Assembly (NCBI RefSeq): GCF_000377665.1
Contig: NZ_KB898646.1
Location: forward strand, 248,001 to 312,000
Origin: Vreelandella zhanjiangensis DSM 21076
GTDB lineage: Bacteria; Pseudomonadota; Gammaproteobacteria; Pseudomonadales; Halomonadaceae
Direction: 5' to 3'
Length of the DNA stretch: 64,000 nt
Part shown: positions 8,960 through 18,588 of the stretch, in pieces
Position numbering within the stretch: the stretch's first letter is position 1
Layout: each line of letters starts with the position of its first letter
Translations under genes and position numbers: made by a program
Notes under the pieces: model-generated
What the model was told of the DNA's origin: nothing
What the model saw: the letters and a program-made list of their open reading frames with translations, nothing else
Databases searched by the model: none

Positions 8960-9604
8960 ATGCGCGCCATACCCGTTTCACGTTTACTGATTGCCACCGC
9001 CCTCAGCGGTACGCTGGCGCTTGCCTCGGCAACGGCCTTTGGCTACGAGAGCGAGCTTTTCTCGCTGAAGAATCGCTGGGAACATACGATGAGCGATCTG
9101 CCTGCCAACCAGCGCGAAAGCACCCTTAAAACCCTGGCGGATGAAGCAGCTACCCTGGTAAATGCGAACCCTGATCAGGCTGATCTTCTGGTCTGGCAAG
9201 GAATTATTCTGGCCTCTTATGCGCGTGAACGTGGTGGGTTTGGCGCATTGGGTGTAGCTGGTGATGCACGCGATGTGCTTGAGCGGGCCATTTCCCTCGA
9301 CCCCCAGGGTGGCAACGGTTCTGCGTACGTCACGCTGGGCGCGCTTTACGACAACGTGCCGGGGCGCCCGATCAGTTTTGGCAGCAGCGATAAAGCCCGG
9401 CAAATGTTCCAGCGCGCCGTCGAGGTTCGCCCTGACGGCATCGATGTCAACTACTACTACGCTGAGTTCTTGCTTGATGAAGGCGATACCGATGCGGCCC
9501 GCGAACACGCCGAACGTGCGGTAAACGGTACCCCGCGTGCCCAGCGCGAGCTTTCTGACGAAGCGCTGCGCCGCGATGCCCAGGCCATGTTGAGCCGTCT
9601 ATAA
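8960..9604 (+). CDS. secreted TPR-repeat protein of unknown function
   Basis: 214 residues with a signal peptide (hydrophobic residues 8-27, cut near ATAFG). The mature part is helical with tetratricopeptide-like units: a DAARDVLERAISLDP-like helix pair around residues 100-115, ARQMFQRAVEVRPDGIDVNYYYAEFLLDEG near residues 150-190 and a final AREHAERAV helix. Residues around PGRPISFG, linking two repeats, look like the TatT-type family that carries TPR units in TRAP systems, but no transporter is adjacent. It would act in the periplasm, probably in protein contacts. Divergent from greB; the AGGAG ahead of the ATG supports this start. Confidence 0.7.
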   Translation: MRAIPVSRLLIATALSGTLALASATAFGYESELFSLKNRWEHTMSDLPANQRESTLKTLADEAATLVNANPDQADLLVWQGIILASYARERGGFGALGVAGDARDVLERAISLDPQGGNGSAYVTLGALYDNVPGRPISFGSSDKARQMFQRAVEVRPDGIDVNYYYAEFLLDEGDTDAAREHAERAVNGTPRAQRELSDEALRRDAQAMLSRL

Positions 9605-9621
9605 TCCCTCCTGACCAGATT

Positions 9622-9676
9622 GGCATTCCCGGTAGCAAGCACTGATAATAGAACGATTGTTATCACCGGGAGTGCC
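9622..9676 (+). promoter_or_regulatory. leader hairpin that includes the nudF ribosome binding site
   Basis: GGCATTCCCGGT (9622-9633) pairs with ACCGGGAGTGCC (9665-9676) over 12 positions, one being a G-U pair. Inside, GATAA (9644-9648) can pair with TTATC (9660-9664). The right arm contains CGGGAG, the ribosome binding site for the ATG at 9679. The geometry could hide the site in the mRNA; that function is inferred. Confidence 0.5.
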
Positions 9677-9678
9677 TC

Positions 9679-10353
9679 ATGGCGTCCAGCGTTGAAAAAG
9701 TATCATTAAACACACCGCTTCTGAGCCTTGACGATGTTGAGCTGCTCAAGCGCGAGACGCTCTATGAGGGGTTTTTTCGCCTTGAAAAGATGGAGCTTCG
9801 CCATCGCCTTTTTGAAGGTGGCTGGAGCAAACCCATGCATCGCGAAGTGCATAGCCGACACGATGCGGTGGGGGTATTGCTTTATGACCCCGCACGCGAT
9901 GCGCTGGTGCTGGTTGAGCAGTTTCGCGCGGGTGCAGTAAACGACCCCGTTTCCCCCTGGAAACTTGAATTCGTAGCGGGCCTGATTGATAAAGATGAGT
10001 CGCTTGAAGATGTTGCCAGGCGTGAGTCACTGGAAGAAGCAGGCTGCAAAGTAGGGCCGTTAACCCTGATTCATACCTATTACCCAAGCCCCGGGGCCTG
10101 CAATGAGCGTGTAACGCTGTTTTGTGGGCTGGTTGATACGCAGGGTGTAAGCGGTATCCACGGTCTTGATGAAGAGCATGAAGATATTCGCGTTCACGTG
10201 GTGTCTTTTCCTACCGCTTGGGAACTCTTGGCGCAGGGGAGACTCGACAACGCCATGTGTTTGATAGGACTGCACTGGCTCAATGGCCAACGCGCCTCCT
10301 TGCGCGCGTCGTCCCAGCGAGCCCTCACCTCAAGCGAAAACCACGAGGAGTGA
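9679..10353 (+). CDS. nudF: ADP-ribose pyrophosphatase (Nudix)
   Basis: 224 residues. A complete Nudix box starts at residue 101: G-x5-E-x7-RESLEEAG. The conserved LVEQFRAG stretch before it and the YYPSPGACNE segment after it mark the ADP-ribose pyrophosphatase subgroup. It hydrolyses ADP-ribose to AMP and ribose-5-phosphate. It is followed after 2 bases by yqiB and then cpdA, the same order as in E. coli, so a three-gene operon is likely. Confidence 0.93.
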   Translation: MASSVEKVSLNTPLLSLDDVELLKRETLYEGFFRLEKMELRHRLFEGGWSKPMHREVHSRHDAVGVLLYDPARDALVLVEQFRAGAVNDPVSPWKLEFVAGLIDKDESLEDVARRESLEEAGCKVGPLTLIHTYYPSPGACNERVTLFCGLVDTQGVSGIHGLDEEHEDIRVHVVSFPTAWELLAQGRLDNAMCLIGLHWLNGQRASLRASSQRALTSSENHEE

Positions 10354-10355
10354 GC

Positions 10356-10802
10356 ATGGCAAGAACAGCCTATGTCACCGATTTAAAGTCGCTCCAAGGG
10401 GAGTGCAGCGCCAACTATCTGCGTTTATTGCGCCTGGTTGGTGATATGGAGAGCGGGCAACGCCGCGAGATCGCTTTAAGTAGCCATGAACAGCATTTTG
10501 GTGATTTGCAGCTCACGGTATTAGAGCATGCCCCTTACACCACGATGATCGAAGTGACTCAAAGTGGCCCCCTGGATGCGATTATGGAAGGCCCGCGCAT
10601 GCGGGTGCATCTTTACCATGATGTGCGTATGGCAGAGGTCACCGATTTTCAGCGCGAGCGCCATTTCAGCGGCCGCTATCGCTATCCGAATGCGCGCATG
10701 CATCAGCCCGATGAAAAGCTTCAGCTTAATCGCTTTTTAGGCGAGTGGTTGGCCCACGGGCTATCGCATGGCCATGCCTACGATTTACCGGAGATGCGTT
10801 AA
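10356..10802 (+). CDS. yqiB: DUF1249 family protein YqiB
   Basis: 148 residues. DLKSLQGECSANYLRLLRL at the start, a PYTTMIEVTQ strand, then RMRVHLYHDVRMAEV and a C-terminal YPNARMHQPDEKLQLNRF are the conserved blocks of the DUF1249 family. Function is unknown. ATG at 10356 follows GAGGAG by 5-6 bases; earlier in-frame starts would lie inside nudF. Its TAA overlaps the cpdA ATG by one base (TAATG). Confidence 0.9.
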   Translation: MARTAYVTDLKSLQGECSANYLRLLRLVGDMESGQRREIALSSHEQHFGDLQLTVLEHAPYTTMIEVTQSGPLDAIMEGPRMRVHLYHDVRMAEVTDFQRERHFSGRYRYPNARMHQPDEKLQLNRFLGEWLAHGLSHGHAYDLPEMR

Positions 10803-11539
10803 TGCGGCTGGTACAGATAACCGATGCCCACTTGTATGCTGATATCAATGCACGCTCGCGCGCCGGTGTGCCGTGGCTGCATTTTCAGCGCGTTCTCGCG
10901 GCAGCGGTTGCCGAGCGCCCGGATATCATCGTATTGACGGGGGATGTCAGCCAGGACGAAACCGCCGCGTCGTACACGCTTGCCAACAACGTATTGACGA
11001 GTTTGCCCTGCCCGTGGTTTTGGCTGCCGGGCAATCACGACCAGGTTGATCTGATGCGCGCCGAGCATCCGCTACTCGAAGCGGTTGATATGCAGCAATG
11101 GCGCCTGCTGTTGCTTAATACACAGGTGGCAGGCCAACCCCATGGAGAGCTGGGCAGCGAGCGGCTGAGGGCGTTGTCTGCACTACTTGAAGAGGACGAC
11201 CGTCCCGTGCTGATCGCCATGCATCATCCGCCGGTAGACGTTGGCGCTAGCTGGATGGATGCTATCGGTTTGCAGGACCGGGAGGCGTTTTGGCAGGTAC
11301 TGAGCGCTTACCCGCAGGTCAAGATCGTACTGTTCGGCCACGCGCATCAGGCGTATGCCCAGCACATCGAGTTAGCGGATGGTGGCCGTGTAGGCGTCTA
11401 TGGTTGCCCGGCGATGTCGGATCAGTTTATGCCGGGTGCCGAAACATTCACCATCGATGAAGCCTCAAGGCCTGGTTATCGAGTAGTGGATTTTAATGGT
11501 GAAGAGTGGCAAACCTGGGTAGAGCGCGTTGATGTCTAG
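10802..11539 (+). CDS. cpdA: 3',5'-cyclic-AMP phosphodiesterase
   Basis: 245 residues of a calcineurin-like metallophosphoesterase. All metal motifs are present in order: QITDAHLY, TGDVSQDE, PGNHDQ, MHHPP and FGHAHQ. In E. coli CpdA hydrolyses cAMP and so tunes CRP activity. The ATG at 10802 overlaps the yqiB stop and starts directly at the first conserved strand; in-frame starts further upstream lie inside yqiB. The 175 bases after it are AT-rich and lead into cysD. Confidence 0.92.
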   Translation: MRLVQITDAHLYADINARSRAGVPWLHFQRVLAAAVAERPDIIVLTGDVSQDETAASYTLANNVLTSLPCPWFWLPGNHDQVDLMRAEHPLLEAVDMQQWRLLLLNTQVAGQPHGELGSERLRALSALLEEDDRPVLIAMHHPPVDVGASWMDAIGLQDREAFWQVLSAYPQVKIVLFGHAHQAYAQHIELADGGRVGVYGCPAMSDQFMPGAETFTIDEASRPGYRVVDFNGEEWQTWVERVDV

Positions 11540-11714
11540 TCGATATCACGCTTTCTATGTTGCTTATTTCATAAAAGAATAAAAAGATAGTTATTAATTC
11601 TTTTGGGTTATTATTGACTCGGCGTTACTCTACTCACAATCGAGCGTATAACGTTTTAATTCAGCGTGTACTGCAAGCTTATAAGAATCGGCTTGTTTTG
11701 TGAGGTAGTAGACC

Positions 11715-12677
11715 ATGACTCAGTTCTCCACACTCTCTTCGACGCCGCGGCGTGAGGTGCCTGGCGCACTTGATGCCGCGCGTCAAACGCACCTAAAACA
11801 GCTAGAAGCCGAGTCCATTCACATCATTCGTGAAGTGGCGGCTGAATTCAGTAACCCGGTCATGATGTATTCGATCGGTAAAGACTCCTCGGTGATGCTG
11901 CATCTGGCGCGTAAGGCATTTTATCCCGGTACGCCGCCGTTTCCCCTGATGCACGTGGATACCACCTGGAAGTTTCGCGAAATGATCGAGTTTCGTAACC
12001 GCATGGCATCCGAGGCGGGCATGGAGCTGATCGTGCACACCAACGAAGAGGGGCGGGCAGCCAATATCAACCCGTTCGACCATGGCAGCGCGAAATATAC
12101 CGATATCATGAAAACCCAGGCGCTTAAGCAGGCGCTGGACAAGTACGGTTTTGATGCCGCTTTCGGCGGTGCCCGGCGCGATGAGGAAGCCTCGCGCGCC
12201 AAGGAGCGTGTCTACTCTTTCCGCGACAAGTACCACCGTTGGGACCCCAAAAATCAGCGCCCGGAGCTTTGGAACGTTTACAACGCCAAGGTCAACAAAG
12301 GCGAGTCGATTCGCGTGTTCCCGCTCTCCAACTGGACCGAGCTTGATATCTGGCAGTACATCTATCTGGAGTCGATCCCGATTGTACCGCTGTATTTCTC
12401 CGCTAAGCGCCCGATAGTCGAGCGTGACGGCATGCAGGTCATGGTGGATGACGACCGTCTGCCGCTGGCGCCAGGTGAAGTGCCCGAAGAGAAATCAGTG
12501 CGCTTTAGAACGCTTGGCTGCTATCCGCTGACCGGTGCGGTGGAATCAGAAGCCGCAACGCTTCCGGAAATCATTCAGGAAATGCTCCTGACCCGGACTA
12601 GCGAGCGCAGTGGCCGCGCCATCGATCGCGATCAGGTAGGTTCCATGGAGAAGAAAAAGCGCGAGGGGTACTTCTGA
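11715..12677 (+). CDS. cysD: sulfate adenylyltransferase subunit 2
   Basis: 320 residues. The PP-loop SIGKDSS lies at residues 53-59 and is followed by [17 protein letters not shown] and [15 protein letters not shown], all diagnostic of CysD. With the GTPase CysN it activates sulfate to adenosine 5'-phosphosulfate in assimilation. TGAGGT precedes the ATG. Its TGA shares one base with the ATG of cysN. The AT-rich 175-base upstream gap is the likely promoter region and would be expected to be CysB-controlled, although I cannot point to a defined CysB site. Confidence 0.97.
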   Translation: MTQFSTLSSTPRREVPGALDAARQTHLKQLEAESIHIIREVAAEFSNPVMMYSIGKDSSVMLHLARKAFYPGTPPFPLMHVDTTWKFREMIEFRNRMASEAGMELIVHTNEEGRAANINPFDHGSAKYTDIMKTQALKQALDKYGFDAAFGGARRDEEASRAKERVYSFRDKYHRWDPKNQRPELWNVYNAKVNKGESIRVFPLSNWTELDIWQYIYLESIPIVPLYFSAKRPIVERDGMQVMVDDDRLPLAPGEVPEEKSVRFRTLGCYPLTGAVESEAATLPEIIQEMLLTRTSERSGRAIDRDQVGSMEKKKREGYF

Positions 12678-14104
12678 TGTCTCACCAGTCCAATTTGATC
12701 GCCGACAATATCGAGCAGTACCTGCACGAGCATGAAAACAAGGACCTCTTGCGGTTCATTACCTGCGGCAGTGTCGACGACGGCAAGTCAACGCTGATCG
12801 GCCGCTTGCTGCACGACTCCAAGATGATTTTTGAAGATCAGCTCGCCGCGATTACCCTGGCCTCCAAGACCAGCGGTACTACTGGCGATACGGTGGATCT
12901 GGCCCTGTTGGTCGATGGTTTGCAGTCCGAGCGCGAGCAGGGCATTACCATTGATGTCGCCTACCGGTTCTTCTCCACAGATAAGCGCAAATTTATCATT
13001 GCCGATACGCCAGGGCATGAGCAGTACACGCGTAACATGGCCACCGGCGCCTCTACGGCAAGCCTTGCGATTATCCTGATTGACGCGCGTTACGGCGTGC
13101 AGACCCAAACGCGCCGGCACAGCTTTATTGCTGACCTGCTGGGTATTCAGCACTTGGTAATTGCCGTCAATAAGATGGACTTAGTCGGCTTTTCCGAGCA
13201 GCGCTTTGCAGAAATCAAAGCGGAATACCACGCGTTTGCCACCAATTTGCAGGCACGCGACATTCAGTTTGTACCCATGTCGGCGCTAAACGGCGATAAC
13301 GTAGTTAACCGCAGTGAACATACCCCGTGGTATAGCGGTGAAACGCTGATTGAATTACTCGAAAATACCCAAATCAGCCAAGATGACAATCTGACGGATC
13401 TGCGTTTGCCCGTACAGTACGTCAACCGGCCGAACCTGGATTTTCGTGGCTACTGCGGCACGCTGGCTGCTGGCGTTCTGCGCTCAGGTCAGTCGGTAAA
13501 AGCCCTGCCTTCAGGCAAGATGTCAAAAGTGGCGCGGATAGTTACTTTTGATGGTGATTTGAGTGAAGCCTACCCGGGGCAGGCCATCACCGTGACGCTT
13601 GAAGACGAAATCGATATTTCCCGTGGTGACTGGCTGGTGAGCGCAGAGGCCGACGTACCGCTTTCCAATGCGTTTACCGCCGATGTAGTCTGGATGCACG
13701 AAGAAGCGCTGAAGCCGGGTAAGCTCTACGACTTTAAACTCGCGACCCGCGATCTTTCCGGGCAGGTCAGTGCGATCGAGTATCAGGTCGACGTCAACAC
13801 GCTTGAAAAGCACGCCACTGACGCATTAGAGCTTAATGCGATTGCGCGCTGCGAAATTGAGCTTACCGCTACGGTGCCGATCGATAATTATCGCAACAGC
13901 CCTAAAACGGGTAGCTTTATTATTGTCGACCGACTGACCAACGTTACAGTAGGCGCGGGGATGATACGTGCGGTAGCCGCACATAGCGCCACCGATGCAT
14001 CCACTACCGATTGGGCTGCCTTTGAACGTGACCTGAACGCGCTGGTGCGCAAGCATTTCCCGCACTGGGAAGCTAAAGACATTAACGCCTTATTCAAACG
14101 CTAA
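12677..14104 (+). CDS. cysN: sulfate adenylyltransferase subunit 1 (GTPase)
   Basis: 475 residues, same length as E. coli CysN, so there is no fused CysC kinase domain. GTPase motifs: GSVDDGKST (31-39), switch II DTPGHEQ (110-116) and NKMD (165-168), followed by beta-barrel domains as in elongation factors. It uses GTP hydrolysis to drive adenylyl transfer to sulfate by CysD. A strong intrinsic terminator follows 21 bases after the stop, ending the cysDN operon. Confidence 0.97.
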   Translation: MSHQSNLIADNIEQYLHEHENKDLLRFITCGSVDDGKSTLIGRLLHDSKMIFEDQLAAITLASKTSGTTGDTVDLALLVDGLQSEREQGITIDVAYRFFSTDKRKFIIADTPGHEQYTRNMATGASTASLAIILIDARYGVQTQTRRHSFIADLLGIQHLVIAVNKMDLVGFSEQRFAEIKAEYHAFATNLQARDIQFVPMSALNGDNVVNRSEHTPWYSGETLIELLENTQISQDDNLTDLRLPVQYVNRPNLDFRGYCGTLAAGVLRSGQSVKALPSGKMSKVARIVTFDGDLSEAYPGQAITVTLEDEIDISRGDWLVSAEADVPLSNAFTADVVWMHEEALKPGKLYDFKLATRDLSGQVSAIEYQVDVNTLEKHATDALELNAIARCEIELTATVPIDNYRNSPKTGSFIIVDRLTNVTVGAGMIRAVAAHSATDASTTDWAAFERDLNALVRKHFPHWEAKDINALFKR

Positions 14105-14125
14105 ATTAAGTTTGATCAATGCCTT

Positions 14126-14153
14126 AGCCCGCTTCGTTAGAAGCGGGCTTTTT
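14126..14153 (+). terminator. intrinsic terminator after cysN
   Basis: AGCCCGCTTC, loop GTTA, GAAGCGGGCT, then TTTTT. Ten-bp perfect GC-rich stem with a T run, correctly oriented for cysDN. Confidence 0.9.
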
Positions 14154-14268
14154 CGTATCTGTTAAATTAAGAAAGGCTAAACAATAGGGCCATTCGCTTG
14201 ACGCTCACTCAGGATGCGCCACACTAATAGGGCGTTTTTAACGCACACCTCATCACGAAAAGGAGAGC

Positions 14269-14835
14269 ATGATGAACCAAGCACTGAATGGTAAACGTGT
14301 CGCTATTGTCGCCGCCGACGGTTTTGAAGAGGCTGAATTAAGCTCACCGCGCGATGCGCTCAAAAAAGCCGGTGTCGAAGTACACATTGTGACGCCTGAC
14401 GGTAAAGGTATTCGCGCCTGGGCTGAAACAGATTGGGGCGATACTTACGAGGCTGATAAAGCGCTTGCCGATGTTAACGAATCCGATTACCACGCTTTGG
14501 TATTGCCGGGTGGCTTGTTTAACCCAGACGAGCTGCGAGTTAATGAAGACGCGTTAAGCTTCGTAAAAGCATTTTTCCAGGCCGGTAAGCCCGTAGCCGC
14601 TATTTGCCACGCTCCGTGGATTTTAATCAATGCCGGTGTGGTTGATGGGCGCCGCCTGACGTCGGTGCCTAGCATCGCGCAGGATTTACGTAATGCTGGC
14701 GCTGAGTGGGTCGACGAAAAAGTCGTAGTGGATAGTGGTTTTGTCACCAGCCGAACGCCTAAAGACCTAGACGCCTTTAATGCCAAACTCTTGGAAGAGC
14801 TTCAAGAAGGTCGTCACTCTGGTCAGCACGCTTAA
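14269..14835 (+). CDS. DJ-1/PfpI family protein (YhbO-like)
   Basis: 188 residues. It has the family blocks RVAIVAADGFEEAEL, with the conserved Glu, and AICHAPW with the nucleophilic cysteine at about residue 113 followed by His. The TSVPSIAQDLRNAGAEWVDE block is typical of the YhbO/YajL-like stress proteins, which are reported as glyoxalases or deglycases and protect from carbonyl stress. Two adjacent ATG codons (14269 and 14272) are possible; the AGGAG spacing fits the second slightly better. Its stop overlaps the next start (TAATG). Confidence 0.9.
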   Translation: MMNQALNGKRVAIVAADGFEEAELSSPRDALKKAGVEVHIVTPDGKGIRAWAETDWGDTYEADKALADVNESDYHALVLPGGLFNPDELRVNEDALSFVKAFFQAGKPVAAICHAPWILINAGVVDGRRLTSVPSIAQDLRNAGAEWVDEKVVVDSGFVTSRTPKDLDAFNAKLLEELQEGRHSGQHA

Positions 14836-15968
14836 TGTCGTGGTTTAGTCCGTGGGCAAGCTTTGTAAAAAGGCTTGTCCATACTGCTGCAAAACCCATG
14901 AAGCGAGACCGTGGCCGCGGCGGGATGGTTGTTCATCCTTACCGCGGCTACGGCTCGTCTGAAGAAGTGTTCATAATGGGGCGGGTATTTCGCCAAGCTG
15001 CCCTTGGTCGTGCTATTCCGCGGCGCGGTATGTTGCGTGATACGGCCGACGTGACCCGACGAATTTTTCGCCGCGGCCTTGCTGACGCGCAGGTGGACAT
15101 TAGTATCGGTCAAAATCAGCTAACGTTGATGACTGACCGGGACGGCTATTTTGATGCGCACCTTCCGATTGCCCATTCGCTGCCTATCGATGTTTCCTGG
15201 CATCGAGCGGATATCATGGTGCATGCGGAAAACCAGTCGCCTGTACGTACTAACGTTGAGGTTTACGTACCGCCACCGGAAACAGACCTGCTGATCATTA
15301 GCGATATTGATGACACCGTCATGTTTACCGGCGTTGCCGAAAAGCTCAAGATGCTTTATCGCCTCTTTGTACGTAAACCGCATCGGCGCACGGCATTTCC
15401 AGGTGTCGCCTCGCTATATCAGGCCCTGCACCGCGGCGAAAGTGAGAAGGCCGAACGACCCATTTTGTATGTATCCCGCGGGCCCTGGGCTATTTACGAA
15501 ATGCTCGAAACGTTCTTTCAGCTCAACCGGATTCCGGTTGGCCCGATCCTGTTTCTACGCGAGTGGGGGATTTCATTACGTCACCCCTGGCCGCGTCGTG
15601 CCGAGGATCACAAGCGCATGTTAATTGATCGAATGTTGACGCTGTTCGATGAGCTACCGTGCATTTTGATTGGCGATAGCGGGCAACACGACCCAGAAGT
15701 GTATGCCGAGATCGTCAAGGCCTACCCCGGGCGTATCAAAGCGATCTATATCCGCCGCGTGGATAAAGACCCTGAACGCGAACAGGCTATTCAACGGCTT
15801 CGCGATGAGCTGGTAGATTCCCAGTGCGACTTGGTACTCGCCCCCGACAGCGTATTGATTGCTGAGCACGCCCACGCCAATGGCGATATTTCGGCGCGTG
15901 GCCTACAGGCAGTCAAGCGCGATGTAAAAGAGCATCTCGAAGAAGAGCGCCGTGAAGCGCAAGGGTAA
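14835..15968 (+). CDS. App1-type phosphatase domain protein (DUF2183)
   Basis: 377 residues. Central motif ISDIDDTV at residues 155-162 has the DxDxT nucleophile of HAD phosphatases as found in App1/DUF2183 proteins. LYVSRGPWAIYEML and LIGDSGQHDPEVY supply the later HAD motifs, and the approach region has GVAEKLKMLYRLFV. In yeast App1 is a phosphatidate phosphatase; bacterial members are poorly studied. No signal peptide or membrane helix is apparent. It overlaps the DJ-1-like gene by one base, so both should be co-translated. Confidence 0.85.
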   Translation: MSWFSPWASFVKRLVHTAAKPMKRDRGRGGMVVHPYRGYGSSEEVFIMGRVFRQAALGRAIPRRGMLRDTADVTRRIFRRGLADAQVDISIGQNQLTLMTDRDGYFDAHLPIAHSLPIDVSWHRADIMVHAENQSPVRTNVEVYVPPPETDLLIISDIDDTVMFTGVAEKLKMLYRLFVRKPHRRTAFPGVASLYQALHRGESEKAERPILYVSRGPWAIYEMLETFFQLNRIPVGPILFLREWGISLRHPWPRRAEDHKRMLIDRMLTLFDELPCILIGDSGQHDPEVYAEIVKAYPGRIKAIYIRRVDKDPEREQAIQRLRDELVDSQCDLVLAPDSVLIAEHAHANGDISARGLQAVKRDVKEHLEEERREAQG

Positions 15969-16049
15969 GCCTTGCCTTAACGTCGTTGTTGTCTGACCAT
16001 GATAAAACGAAGCTTTCCACTATCTTCCCATTTCGGGTGCTAAGTCATC

Positions 16050-16724
16050 ATGGTCGTTCTACTCATCGTGCTGTTACTCGCGGTTTTTATACTGCCCAAC
16101 GTATGGGCAAAGTGGGTGCTTAAGCGCCACCAGCGCGGCCGCGACGATTACCCAGGTACCGGGGCCGAGCTTGCCGAGCATTTGCTGCGGCGCCTGGGGG
16201 TCGATGAAGTAACCGTTGAACGTACCGAGTTTGGCGATCATTACGATCCTGAAACGCGCTGCGTGCGCCTTTCGCCCGATCATTACGATGGTCGCTCACT
16301 CACAGCGGTAACCGTTGCCGCCCATGAAGTGGGTCATGCCATACAGCATCATCAAGGCTATGCGCCGCTGCTGGCGCGCAGCCGCTTAGTGGGCGTTGCC
16401 CAAAAGGCAGAAAAGATGGGGGCCATTCTAATGATGGCCGCGCCGTTTTTATTCTTGTTGACGCGCGTGCCGGGCGGTTTGGCGTTAGTGATTGGCATGG
16501 CGGTGATTAGCTTCGGTACCGCCGCGTTGGTTCACCTGGTGACGCTACCAGTTGAATTCGATGCCAGCTTCAACCGCGCACTGCCGCTTTTAAAAGATTA
16601 TGTCCCACCCTACGACATGGCGGGCGCGCGGCACGTGTTAACCGCCTGTGCGTTTACCTATGTCGCGGCTTCACTTGCCAGCATGTTGAACCTGGGCCGC
16701 TGGCTGGTGATCTTGCGCCGTTAA
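16050..16724 (+). CDS. neutral zinc metallopeptidase, membrane-bound (YugP-like)
   Basis: 224 residues. An N-terminal membrane helix (residues 2-20) is followed by a soluble part with HEVGHAIQH at 92-100, the HExxH zinc motif, and then two to three further helices, one around residues 130-160 and one near residues 205-220. The combination fits the YugP zinc peptidase group. The active site would lie next to the membrane; the substrate is unknown. Gene stands alone between the App1-type gene and the convergent cmoB. Confidence 0.85.
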   Translation: MVVLLIVLLLAVFILPNVWAKWVLKRHQRGRDDYPGTGAELAEHLLRRLGVDEVTVERTEFGDHYDPETRCVRLSPDHYDGRSLTAVTVAAHEVGHAIQHHQGYAPLLARSRLVGVAQKAEKMGAILMMAAPFLFLLTRVPGGLALVIGMAVISFGTAALVHLVTLPVEFDASFNRALPLLKDYVPPYDMAGARHVLTACAFTYVAASLASMLNLGRWLVILRR

Positions 16725-16751
16725 GCGCTAATCTCAAACGCTGTTTACAGC

Positions 16752-17744
16752 TTATCCCGGCTTGTTAGCCATGATCACCGCCCGCCGTGGCGCAGGGTAA
16801 CCTTCAATGGTGCGGGTGCGGTCATCGGGGTCGAGAAAGTCCGCCAGCGACTGATAGGTCATCCACTCGGTGGAGCGCTGCTCGTCAAGCGTGGTGACTG
16901 CTTCATCGACCACGCGGATATTGGTAAAGCCGCAGCGGCTAAGCCAGTGGCACAGCGCTTTGGAGGAGGGCAGAAAGTAGACGTTGGGCATCGCGGCGTA
17001 GCGCTCGCCGGGCACAAACACCGTTTGCTCATCGCCTTCCACTACCAGCGTTTCCAATACCAGTTCGCCACCCGGCGCCAGGGCCGCTTTCAGCTGCTGA
17101 AGATGTTCGAAAGGGGAGGCGCGGTGATACAGCACGCCCATGGAAAATACCGTGTCGAAAAAGCCGAGGTTTTCCGGTACGTCCTCGATACCCACGGGAA
17201 GGAACTGAGTACGCCCCCCATCGGCATCGCCCACAAAATGGCGCACCGCCTGAAACTGCCAGTAAAAGCGCGGCGAAGGATCAATCACCAACACGAATGC
17301 AGCCCCAGCACCGGTCATTCGCCAGGCGTGATAGCCGCTGCCGCCGCCGACATCCAGCACCTTGCGGTACTTGAGCGGCGCTAGATGAGGGGCGACGCGC
17401 TGCCACTTCCAGTCGGAGCGCCACTCGGTCTCGATATCAATGCCGCCCAGCTGAAAAGGGCCTTTGCGCCACGGAGCCAGCTTACGCAGCAGGTTAAAAC
17501 ACTGGCGCTGTTGGCTATCGCTGAGCGCAAGCTCCACCGTTACCGTATCGCTATCGAGCTGAACGTCGCGCTGTGCAGGTAGGGGTGGCAGTTTGGCCAC
17601 GGCTTTTTCCCAGGCCGGCAGGTCGCCATGGCGCTGGCGGTCAAGCCCCCGGGCCAGCTGCTCGGGTAATTTAGCCAGCCAAGTGGTTAAGCCCTGGTCT
17701 AAAAATGCCTGATAAAGTGCACGGTGATCATCAGGGAGTTCCAC
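16752..17744 (-). CDS. cmoB: tRNA U34 carboxymethyltransferase
   Basis: 330 residues. An N-terminal domain rich in charged residues leads into a Rossmann methyltransferase core with LDVGGGSGYHAWRM as the cofactor loop, VLVIDPSPRFYWQF and FDTVFSMGVLYHR. These are strong CmoB signatures. The enzyme transfers the carboxymethyl group of carboxy-SAM to 5-hydroxyuridine-34 of certain tRNAs, giving cmo5U and wider wobble reading. It begins immediately after the cmoA stop codon. Confidence 0.96.
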   Translation of the reverse strand: MELPDDHRALYQAFLDQGLTTWLAKLPEQLARGLDRQRHGDLPAWEKAVAKLPPLPAQRDVQLDSDTVTVELALSDSQQRQCFNLLRKLAPWRKGPFQLGGIDIETEWRSDWKWQRVAPHLAPLKYRKVLDVGGGSGYHAWRMTGAGAAFVLVIDPSPRFYWQFQAVRHFVGDADGGRTQFLPVGIEDVPENLGFFDTVFSMGVLYHRASPFEHLQQLKAALAPGGELVLETLVVEGDEQTVFVPGERYAAMPNVYFLPSSKALCHWLSRCGFTNIRVVDEAVTTLDEQRSTEWMTYQSLADFLDPDDRTRTIEGYPAPRRAVIMANKPG

Positions 17745-18488
17745 TTAGCTCTCCTTAAACGCAATGACAGAGGCAAAGTTCAGGTACTGGAACCACGTTA
17801 CCGTACGTGGGAAGCCTGCCTGCTGTAAGCGCTGATGCAGCGCATCCAACGTATCGGGCACTAACACGTTTTCAAGCGCGGTACGCTTTTGGCTGATCTC
17901 CATCTCGCTGTAACCGTTGGCGCGCTTGAAGTCGTGGTAGCGCTCGACCCGCCATGCATTATCCCGCTCATCTACATCAACGGTTTTTTCGGATAACACC
18001 AGCACGCCGCCGGGCTCAAGGGCGTCAAACAGCTGCTTTAATAGCGCATCCCGGTCGGCGGGGGGCAAAAACTGCAACGTAAAGTTAAGAATGATCATGC
18101 CTGATGGCGCATACTCGAGCGTGCGAATATCGGCTTCTTCCACGCTCATGGCATGTTCAGGGCACTCTTCACTGAACGTTTGCCGGGCACGCTCCACCAT
18201 GGCGGGCGAAAGATCGACACCCGTATAGCGAAACGCATTAGGTTTCAGCGCGCCTGCCAGAGCGAGGCCCGAGGCGCCGAGCGAGCAGCCCAGGTCATAG
18301 ACGTGACCGCCATGGCGAAGGTGGCGCTGGGCAATCAGGCTCAGCATACCCAGGATCTGACCGTAGCCCGGTACCGAGCGGCGGATCATGTCAGGGAAGC
18401 AGGCAACCACCTGCTCATCGAAAGAGAAGCGCGCCACTCGATCAAGGGGTGTCGAAAAGATAGCGTCACGGTAAGATGCATTACTCAT
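17745..18488 (-). CDS. cmoA: carboxy-S-adenosyl-L-methionine synthase
   Basis: 247 residues, exactly the usual length when ATG at 18488 is used; in-frame upstream starts would add up to 25 residues with no family match. Key blocks are RDAIFSTPLDRV, FPDMIRRSVPGYGQI, VYDLGCSLGASGLALA and NFTLQFLPP. CmoA makes carboxy-SAM from SAM and prephenate for CmoB, which directly follows on the same strand. No strong ribosome binding site is visible before the chosen start. Confidence 0.95.
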   Translation of the reverse strand: MSNASYRDAIFSTPLDRVARFSFDEQVVACFPDMIRRSVPGYGQILGMLSLIAQRHLRHGGHVYDLGCSLGASGLALAGALKPNAFRYTGVDLSPAMVERARQTFSEECPEHAMSVEEADIRTLEYAPSGMIILNFTLQFLPPADRDALLKQLFDALEPGGVLVLSEKTVDVDERDNAWRVERYHDFKRANGYSEMEISQKRTALENVLVPDTLDALHQRLQQAGFPRTVTWFQYLNFASVIAFKES

Positions 18489-18588
18489 TGGCAAGCCGGG
18501 GGTCATCAAAAGGGGGTAATAGTTTACGCGCCCTACTTTGACCAGAACAGACCCGAGCTGCATGGTTCGACGCCACAGGAGACGGCAA

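Noticed and set aside
8984..9508. 174-codon open frame on the minus strand over the TPR protein gene
   Set aside because: Antisense to a gene with a clear signal peptide, TPR pattern and ribosome binding site; no recognisable protein.
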